Shown here: one piece after another, positions 58,796 to 64,000 of the stretch
Numbering within the stretch: position 1 is the stretch's first letter
Layout of the letters: each line of letters begins with the position of its first letter
NCBI RefSeq assembly: GCF_003233845.1
Contig: NZ_QKRB01000053.1
Coordinates: 62,001 to 126,000 of the forward strand
From: Paenibacillus sambharensis
GTDB lineage: Bacteria > Bacillota > Bacilli > Paenibacillales > Paenibacillaceae
Length of the DNA: 64,000 nucleotides
Direction: 5' to 3'
Made by a program: the position numbers and the translations under genes
Notes under the pieces: generated by a model
Database searches by the model: none
Seen by the model: only the letters and a program-made list of their open reading frames with translations
What the model was told of the DNA's origin: nothing

Positions 58796-60454
58796 ATGCA
58801 GCAGCTGCATCAGGAGCCCCATTGGAAAACCTTATACATCTGGGGTTCAATTTGTTTAGCCATATTTATTTTCTTTCAGATTTTACCTTCCACAAGTTCC
58901 TTTTTCAGCAGCGAGAGCAAGCCGATTATTAAGGAAAAGGCAGCGGAGCAGAAAGCTGCTGATTTTGTGCGTGAGCAATTTAACGCTGATGTGCATTCGG
59001 CTTCTACTGTCTATATGGCAGACCGTGACCTCTACGGCTATCTTGCCAAGGAGAAACTGACTAAGGACTTTGACAAGCAGTACAGCAGCCAATTTCCTAC
59101 CGAAACCTACCAGGTGAACGTCCGTTCACACATCCCTCCGGAATCTAAGCAGCGTTCCATCTTCGTCCATGTCAATATGGAGAGCGGGGAGATCGTCGGC
59201 TGGAACGCCATCCCGGAAGGTGCCTTGTCCCCATGGACCAGGGCGGACAGCGAGGCAGCCGACCTGGCTGCGCGTTCATTCTTGCAGGAACGCGGCTTCC
59301 GCGGCGAAGAATTGAAGCTGATGCCTGTTCCGTCCCAAGACGGCTCACTCGTCTACCAGGCGGCCGGCTACACGCTCGGAGATGCGAAGCTGTTCCTACA
59401 TATAGATGCGGCGCTTGGCGAAAGCCAATCTGTTCTCATTACCCGTTATAAGCCGCAGTTCCAGCCGCCTGAAGGCTACGTGAGCTACGTGGAGAAGCAG
59501 GATCAGATTGCCGGCCTGCTGACGCTTACCGGCTATATCGGCATGAGCGTTGTCCTGTTCATTCTGGCTATCATTTACGCCATCCTGTACCGCAGACATA
59601 CCTCCTTCGCACGAGGCTGGCTGCTCGCCGTTATCTTCTTCCTGTTCTACACCGTGAATAATATCAACATGATGGACGGTGTCGAAGCCACACTAGGAGA
59701 GATTGAGAATGCGGCACAAATGGCCTGGCTTGGCACGATTGTAACCACATTTATTATGGGCATCATGGCCGTAAGCGTCTATATCTCGCTTGTCGCGGGC
59801 GATGGGCTATGGCGCGGGATGGGCCGCAACCTGTGGCCGCGCTGGGGCGAGTCCGGGTATGGCGACCATGTCTGGACTTCCATGAAGACCGGCTACTGGA
59901 TCGCTTTCATTTTCCTCGGGCTGCAGACGCTCATCTTCCTCTTCCTGGAGATGGGCACGGGTGCCTGGGCTACAACCGATGTGTCCCAATCACCGATTAA
60001 TTTCGCGTATCCGTGGCTGTTCCCGATTCTGGCGTGGTGTGCGGCCATATCCGAGGAAGCGATCTACCGGCTGTTCGGTATTGCTGTCTTCAAGCGCTGG
60101 TTCCGCAGCACCTATGCGGCCGTTATTATTCCAACGATCGTCTGGGCGCTTGGCCATGTCGCTTATCCGATTTACCCATGGACTACAAGGCTTGTGGAGC
60201 TAACGCTGCTTGGCCTGCTGTTCTGCTTCGTGATGCTGCGTTACGGCTTTATAGCCGCCCTGTTCGCTCATGCCGTCATTGACCTGGTGCTGATGGCTGT
60301 CTCCCTGGTATTCATGGGCTCAGCCGAGAACATGGCTGCAGCTGTCTTCTATATTCTGCATCCGATTGCGCTGGCTTGGCTGATCCGCTATTTGCATAAC
60401 AAAAGAAAGCCGCGGCCCGGCGGGGTCACGGCTCCTCACGAAGCGATTCAATAA
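58796..60454 (+). CDS. CPBP-family intramembrane metalloprotease with large extracellular domain
   Basis: A 552-residue membrane protein. One N-terminal helix (about 13-33), a long extracytoplasmic region (about 35-245) and then some eight membrane helices. The C-terminal part carries the CPBP (Abi/CAAX protease-like) motifs: EEAIYR with the two catalytic glutamates, WALGHVAY and AHAVIDL. Such proteins are glutamate/His metalloproteases, sometimes linked to bacteriocin immunity. The extracellular region is unusual for the family. The ATG at 58796 (MQQLHQEP) follows GAAGAGGTG; an in-frame ATG at 58766 lacks a site. Its 3' end overlaps convergent uvrC by 29 bp. A TATAAT at 58735 may be its -10. 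Confidence 0.85.
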   Translation: MQQLHQEPHWKTLYIWGSICLAIFIFFQILPSTSSFFSSESKPIIKEKAAEQKAADFVREQFNADVHSASTVYMADRDLYGYLAKEKLTKDFDKQYSSQFPTETYQVNVRSHIPPESKQRSIFVHVNMESGEIVGWNAIPEGALSPWTRADSEAADLAARSFLQERGFRGEELKLMPVPSQDGSLVYQAAGYTLGDAKLFLHIDAALGESQSVLITRYKPQFQPPEGYVSYVEKQDQIAGLLTLTGYIGMSVVLFILAIIYAILYRRHTSFARGWLLAVIFFLFYTVNNINMMDGVEATLGEIENAAQMAWLGTIVTTFIMGIMAVSVYISLVAGDGLWRGMGRNLWPRWGESGYGDHVWTSMKTGYWIAFIFLGLQTLIFLFLEMGTGAWATTDVSQSPINFAYPWLFPILAWCAAISEEAIYRLFGIAVFKRWFRSTYAAVIIPTIVWALGHVAYPIYPWTTRLVELTLLGLLFCFVMLRYGFIAALFAHAVIDLVLMAVSLVFMGSAENMAAAVFYILHPIALAWLIRYLHNKRKPRPGGVTAPHEAIQ

Positions 60455-62447
60455 TTTGGGCGGCAAGCTTGTCGCCGATCGAGAGAGGCCGGAAGTCTTC
60501 GACTGAGGCCTCTCTTATTTTTTTGATGGAGCCAAAATGCTTAAGCAGCAGCTTCCGCCGCTTCTCTCCGATCCCCGGTATCGCATCCAGCCTGGAGGCG
60601 ATCATCGACTTCGCTCTCGTATCCCTGTGGAACGTAATCGCAAAGCGGTGAACCTCATCCTGTATGCGCTGCAGCAGGTAAAACTCCTGGCTGTCCCGGC
60701 GCAGCGGCACAATAGCCGGCGGATCGCCCGTCATCAGCTGGGCCGTCTTGTGCTTGGCATCCTTCACAAGTCCGCAGACTGGAATGAAGAGGCCAAGCTC
60801 ATTCTCCAGCACATCCACTGCCGCGCTGATCTGCCCCTTGCCGCCATCCACAACGATCAGATCGGGTGGCTCGAGCGACTCCTTGAGCACCCGCTCGTAC
60901 CGCCTGCGAATAACTTCACGCATCGTTTCGTAGTCATCAGGACCCTGTACGGTCCGCACCTTATACTTCCGGTACTCCTTCTTATCCGGCTTGCCGTCAG
61001 TGAAGACGACCATAGCCGATACCGGATCGGTACCCTGGATATTCGAATTATCGAACGCTTCGATCCGGCGTACGGAATCAAGGCCCAGATAACCGGCAAG
61101 CCCTTCGGCCGCTTTCACACTGCGTTCTTCGTCCCGCTCAATAAGCCGGAATTTCTCATCCAGCGTGACCTTAGCGTTATTCATCGCCATCGCGACAACT
61201 TCCTTCTTGCGGCCGCGCTGCGGCAGGACAACCTTGACGTGCAGCCACTTCTGCAGGGCACTGCGGGCATCCTCTTCTCCCTCGTTCAGCTCCCCGCTAT
61301 CCTGCTCTGCTCCGGCAGCACCATCTGCCGCCTCCGGCTCCTCATCCAGCCTGCCGATTGCGGCAGTGAGGCTTCCAGAAGTCTCAGGGCTCTCTTCATT
61401 ACCGCTGCTTCCTTCGGCAGCTGAACCGGCAGCTTCAGCGTCTAGAGCCCGTGTCCCCGTATCCGGCATCCCCGGCAGGAAAATCTCCTTCGGCAGTGCA
61501 GGATTATCGCTGTAATACTGGGACACGAACGACATAAAGTCATCATACGGCTCGCCGTAATACGGGAAGGTGGAAGCACGCCGCTCGATCAGCTTGCCCT
61601 GGCGCATATACAGGATCTGCACGCACATCCAGCCTTTATCCGTTGCGAAGCCGAAGATGTCCCGGTCCATCGCATCGGCGAGCGTGATCTTCTGCTTCTC
61701 CATAATGGCGTCGATCGAGGCGATCTGATCACGGTATTCCTTGGCTCTCTCGAACTCCAGTGCCTCAGCCGCCGCCTGCATCTTGTCCTTCAGCAGCTCT
61801 CTGACATCGGCATGGCCGCCATTGAGAAACTTCGTGATTTCCTGCACCATGTCCTCATATACTGCCTTATCCACCTCGAACTCGCATGGCGCCACACATT
61901 GGCCCATGTGATAGTACAGGCACACCTTGTCGGGCAGCGTCTTGCATTTGCGCAGCGGATACAGCCGGTCCAGCAGCTTCTTCGTCTCCTGGGCCGCATA
62001 AGCGTTCGGGTACGGGCCAAAATATTTACCCTTATCCTTCACGACACGGCGGGTAACCTCAAGCTTCGGGTGCGCTTCGTGCGTAATTTTGATATACGGG
62101 AACGTCTTGTCGTCCTTCAGCAGCACATTGTACCGCGGATGGTACTGCTTGATCAGGTTGCACTCCAGAATGAGCGCCTCCATATTGCTTGAAGTAACGA
62201 TATATTCAAAATCGCGAATCTCCGACACCAGCTTCTGGGTCTTCGCGTTATGGCTTCCGGTAAAATAAGAGCGGACGCGGTTCTTGAGCACCTTGGCCTT
62301 GCCGACGTAAATGATCGTGCCCTCCGCATTCTTCATCAGGTAGCAGCCGGGCTGGTCAGGCAGCAGTGCAAGCTTGTTGTGAATCGTCTCCGATACACGC
62401 CGCATCCCTTTGCCTGTTTCCCCGGCCGGTCTGTCGTTCTTGTTCAC
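60426..62447 (-). CDS. uvrC: Excinuclease ABC subunit C, with an acidic insertion
   Basis: A 673-residue UvrC, longer than the usual ~600. It makes both incisions in nucleotide excision repair. GIY-YIG domain near 25-105 ([20 protein letters not shown]), a cysteine cluster ([21 protein letters not shown]), UvrB-binding UVR motif near 215-250, RNase H-like domain ([28 protein letters not shown]) and C-terminal helix-hairpin-helix pair ([21 protein letters not shown]). Between the two nuclease halves, residues about 328-394 are a low-complexity Glu/Ala/Ser/Gly stretch absent from typical UvrC. It starts with GTG at 62447 after AAAGGGAGAG. Confidence 0.96.
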   Translation of the reverse strand: MNKNDRPAGETGKGMRRVSETIHNKLALLPDQPGCYLMKNAEGTIIYVGKAKVLKNRVRSYFTGSHNAKTQKLVSEIRDFEYIVTSSNMEALILECNLIKQYHPRYNVLLKDDKTFPYIKITHEAHPKLEVTRRVVKDKGKYFGPYPNAYAAQETKKLLDRLYPLRKCKTLPDKVCLYYHMGQCVAPCEFEVDKAVYEDMVQEITKFLNGGHADVRELLKDKMQAAAEALEFERAKEYRDQIASIDAIMEKQKITLADAMDRDIFGFATDKGWMCVQILYMRQGKLIERRASTFPYYGEPYDDFMSFVSQYYSDNPALPKEIFLPGMPDTGTRALDAEAAGSAAEGSSGNEESPETSGSLTAAIGRLDEEPEAADGAAGAEQDSGELNEGEEDARSALQKWLHVKVVLPQRGRKKEVVAMAMNNAKVTLDEKFRLIERDEERSVKAAEGLAGYLGLDSVRRIEAFDNSNIQGTDPVSAMVVFTDGKPDKKEYRKYKVRTVQGPDDYETMREVIRRRYERVLKESLEPPDLIVVDGGKGQISAAVDVLENELGLFIPVCGLVKDAKHKTAQLMTGDPPAIVPLRRDSQEFYLLQRIQDEVHRFAITFHRDTRAKSMIASRLDAIPGIGEKRRKLLLKHFGSIKKIREASVEDFRPLSIGDKLAAQIIESLREEP

Positions 62448-62553
62448 GGCCCTCTCCCTTTCTCCTGACCTAATCTCCCATCCTTTATTGTACCATAGAG
62501 AGGGAGTTAATGAATTAAATCACACCTGCTTCCAACTTTTCATACCCGCCTTC

Positions 62554-62583
62554 TTTACAAGTTGTCGTCCCGTTGGGTATACT
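62554..62583 (+). promoter_or_regulatory. Promoter of the small membrane protein gene
   Basis: TTTACA (62554), 18 bp, TATACT (62578), about 90 bp upstream of the start codon. Confidence 0.75.
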
Positions 62584-62672
62584 AGTAAGAGTTGTTAACC
62601 GGGCTGAGTGCAGCAGTGCTCCCGGGCATTTCCAGGCAGCGGACACTGTCTTATATGAAGGAGGATATGCAG

Positions 62673-62819
62673 ATGGAGAATGTACAAGATCCGCGCGAGC
62701 ATATTAACGAAGAGCCCAGACACGATTTCGCGGACGTTGCGAACGGCTTCGCAGGCATGTTTGGCTTCATGTTCGTCGTGTTTGCCGCAGCAGTTGTCAT
62801 CAAGTATCTGATCTCTTAA
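62673..62819 (+). CDS. Small membrane protein (48 aa), YqzM-like
   Basis: A 48-residue protein: a charged N-terminus (MENVQDPREHINEEPRHDF) followed by one hydrophobic helix (about 24-45) ending VIKYLIS. Layout and ending resemble the YqzM family of Bacillales; the assignment is from memory of the pattern and moderate. The ATG at 62673 has AAGGAGG 8 nt upstream; upstream in-frame ATGs are too close to that site. A clear promoter and terminator make it a monocistronic gene. Function unknown. Confidence 0.72.
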   Translation: MENVQDPREHINEEPRHDFADVANGFAGMFGFMFVVFAAAVVIKYLIS

Positions 62820-62835
62820 TCTACCACAACAATAT

Positions 62836-62872
62836 GCCCCGTTTCGGCTTAACAGGCCGGACGGGGCTTTTT
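62836..62872 (+). terminator. Intrinsic terminator of the YqzM-like gene
   Basis: GCCCCGT-TTC-GGC ... GCC-GG-ACGGGGC followed by TTTTTC, 17 bp after the stop. Confidence 0.88.
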
Positions 62873-62958
62873 CGTGCAGAATTTGGAGAGAGGTTTCTGT
62901 TGACGCCGCCCTCTCCTTGTATAAGCCAGCGGTGGGTCAAAAGAAGCAATGAATCAGA

Positions 62959-63915
62959 TCAGTACAGCCCCCGCTTATTCTCTCCATTCACCCACACCTT
63001 GTCAACATACGGCCGGATGCGGTCCATCAGGCGCTGTCCCTTGTGGGCTTCATCGCCATCCTTGTTCGTGAAGCTGAAATGCCGCTCCAGTGCGTCCAGA
63101 TCATGGTTCGAGGTATAGAAGGTTGGCTTCCGGTTCATCCGGTAGTTCAAAATTGCACCCATGACATGATCCCTGGCCCAGGGATTCAGGTTCTCCGCCC
63201 CAATATCGTCGAAGACGAGCAGGTCGGTCTCCTTCATAATCTCAACCGTCTCGCGCAGCTTGGCCGGCTCATCCAGCATCGACTTCAAGTCTTCCACAAA
63301 CTCCGGCATATACACGATAACGCCGGAATAGCCCACCTTCGCAAGCTCGTGCAGCATGTAGCACATCAGGAATGTCTTGCCTGTCCCGAAATGGCCGACA
63401 AGGTATAGCCCCTTAGGCTGAAGTCCGCGCTCCTTGGTCTGCTTGATGTAGGAGAAGGTGCGTCCCACCGCCAGCATCCGCTCCGGGTCGGCATTCATGA
63501 TTTCATCCGCCGAATAACCGCGGTGCAGCGATGCTTCATCCACATAGAAGCTGCGCACCTTGCGCTTAATGGTCTGCTCATTCTGGCGGGCGATCAGCTT
63601 GCTGCATGGAGCCTTGCGGTCAATCAGCTTCAGGCCGCCCCCGCTGTCCACACATTCGAGCATCGTATAGTGGCCCTCAAAGTCGTTCGGGCAGCGGTCA
63701 AGGCCCGGACATTCCGCGCAGGCCCGCTGCTCCTTCACATAATGATAAACCCGGTTCAGATTGATCCGGTACTCCCGGGTATCCAGCTCAGGATGTCTGC
63801 TCCTGAACTGTCTGACAAGCGGCTCAGCCATCAGCTCTGTGTAGAGCCGGTCCGCATCCGCCTGCATGTTGCGGCCGCCAGGCCACTGCTTGAGCACTTC
63901 TCCGAGCGATTCCAT
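62959..63915 (-). CDS. dnaI: Primosomal protein DnaI (helicase loader)
   Basis: A 318-residue AAA+ protein that loads the replicative helicase. The N-terminal domain has a zinc-binding cluster (CAECPGLDRCPND and later cysteines), which contacts the helicase; the C-terminal ATPase has Walker A GHFGTGKT, Walker B LLVFDDIGAE and the sensor-type TSNHDLDALERHF. It starts 12 bp after the dnaB stop, the same pair order as in Bacillus. In Bacillus ytxC-thrS lies shortly downstream; here it lies about 23 kb away. Confidence 0.95.
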   Translation of the reverse strand: MESLGEVLKQWPGGRNMQADADRLYTELMAEPLVRQFRSRHPELDTREYRINLNRVYHYVKEQRACAECPGLDRCPNDFEGHYTMLECVDSGGGLKLIDRKAPCSKLIARQNEQTIKRKVRSFYVDEASLHRGYSADEIMNADPERMLAVGRTFSYIKQTKERGLQPKGLYLVGHFGTGKTFLMCYMLHELAKVGYSGVIVYMPEFVEDLKSMLDEPAKLRETVEIMKETDLLVFDDIGAENLNPWARDHVMGAILNYRMNRKPTFYTSNHDLDALERHFSFTNKDGDEAHKGQRLMDRIRPYVDKVWVNGENKRGLY

Positions 63916-63927
63916 TGCTGTTCCCCC

Positions 63928-64000
63928 CTAGCCTTGTCCGTCAAGCTCCTTGGCCAGCCGTCTGATCTCCTCAAGTTCTTCCTGGGAGAGCTTCTGGCCG
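63928..64000 (-). CDS. dnaB: Replication initiation protein DnaB, last 23 residues only
   Basis: Only the C-terminus is in the window: GQKLSQEELEEIRRLAKELD followed by GQG and a TAG stop. The charged helix and its position 12 bp before dnaI fit the C-terminal end of the Bacillus-type DnaB (helicase attachment/loading protein). The identification rests mainly on the dnaB-dnaI gene order. Confidence 0.7.
   Translation of the reverse strand, partial: GQKLSQEELEEIRRLAKELDGQG

Noticed and set aside
1-64000. Phage, integrative element, CRISPR array or toxin-antitoxin system
   Set aside because: No integrase, transposase, phage structural gene, regularly spaced repeats or paired small toxin and antitoxin genes were found. 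The direct repeat around xynC is the only trace of insertion.

Overview
The window looks like chromosomal DNA of a spore-forming, xylan-degrading member of the Paenibacillaceae, most likely a Paenibacillus. The reasons are gene content and regulatory style: PrkA, an AbrB-type regulator, YtxC next to thrS, DnaB-DnaI, LiaFSR, a T-box, an S-box and a c-di-AMP riboswitch, a secreted GH30 glucuronoxylanase with a carbohydrate-binding module, and a YesM/YesN-type two-component pair beside a sugar ABC transporter. The base composition is moderately GC-rich by eye. Most genes lie on the minus strand. I saw no rRNA, tRNA, CRISPR array, transposase or integrase.

Layout. 0-5 kb: a methyltransferase cut by the window edge, a GH30 xylanase, and prkA; the xylanase is flanked on its far side by a decayed copy of the prkA 3' end and its terminator. 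5-7 kb: a candidate 29-codon gene, a PD-(D/E)XK-type DUF2161 protein and an aminotransferase-fold protein that has lost its PLP lysine. 7-14 kb: sugar ABC transporter genes, divergent from a YesM/YesN-type kinase and regulator. 14-22 kb: a 32-aa membrane protein, AbrB-like protein, trmL, a PhoP-like regulator, serC, thpR, a long (GSI-beta-like) glnA, aroF and ispH. 22-26 kb: an htrA-cssR-cssS-like secretion-stress operon. 26-31 kb: a Fur-box siderophore uptake operon. 31-36 kb: yugN, liaFSR, an orphan ECF sigma factor and a 3D-domain protein. 36-39.6 kb: ytxC and a T-box-controlled thrS. 39.8-44.7 kb: mqnC, then an S-box metA-metI-metC operon. 44.8-52.9 kb: corA with a long structured leader, a UMF1-type transporter, an ATP-grasp protein, LysR, HisK, an EamA transporter with an overlapping leader ORF, and doxX divergent from an HxlR regulator. 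53-57.5 kb: sdhCAB divergent from a LysR gene. 57.5-64 kb: ktrA under a c-di-AMP riboswitch, a CPBP protease, uvrC with an acidic insertion, a YqzM-like small protein, dnaI and the end of dnaB.

How it fits together. Carbon use is represented by the xylanase and the sugar transporter, each with a cre-like site 13/14 to the consensus. Envelope and secretion stress are covered by HtrA-CssRS and LiaFSR. Metabolite control is by RNA at three places (Thr-tRNA, SAM, c-di-AMP), and possibly at a fourth, the corA leader. No single large unknown system is evident. The least explained signals are the corA leader with its proline-rich ORF, the lysine-less aminotransferase, the duplicated prkA tail around the xylanase, and a set of compact operators (glnA direct repeats, 11-bp-phased repeats before htrA, a palindrome before the ECF sigma gene).
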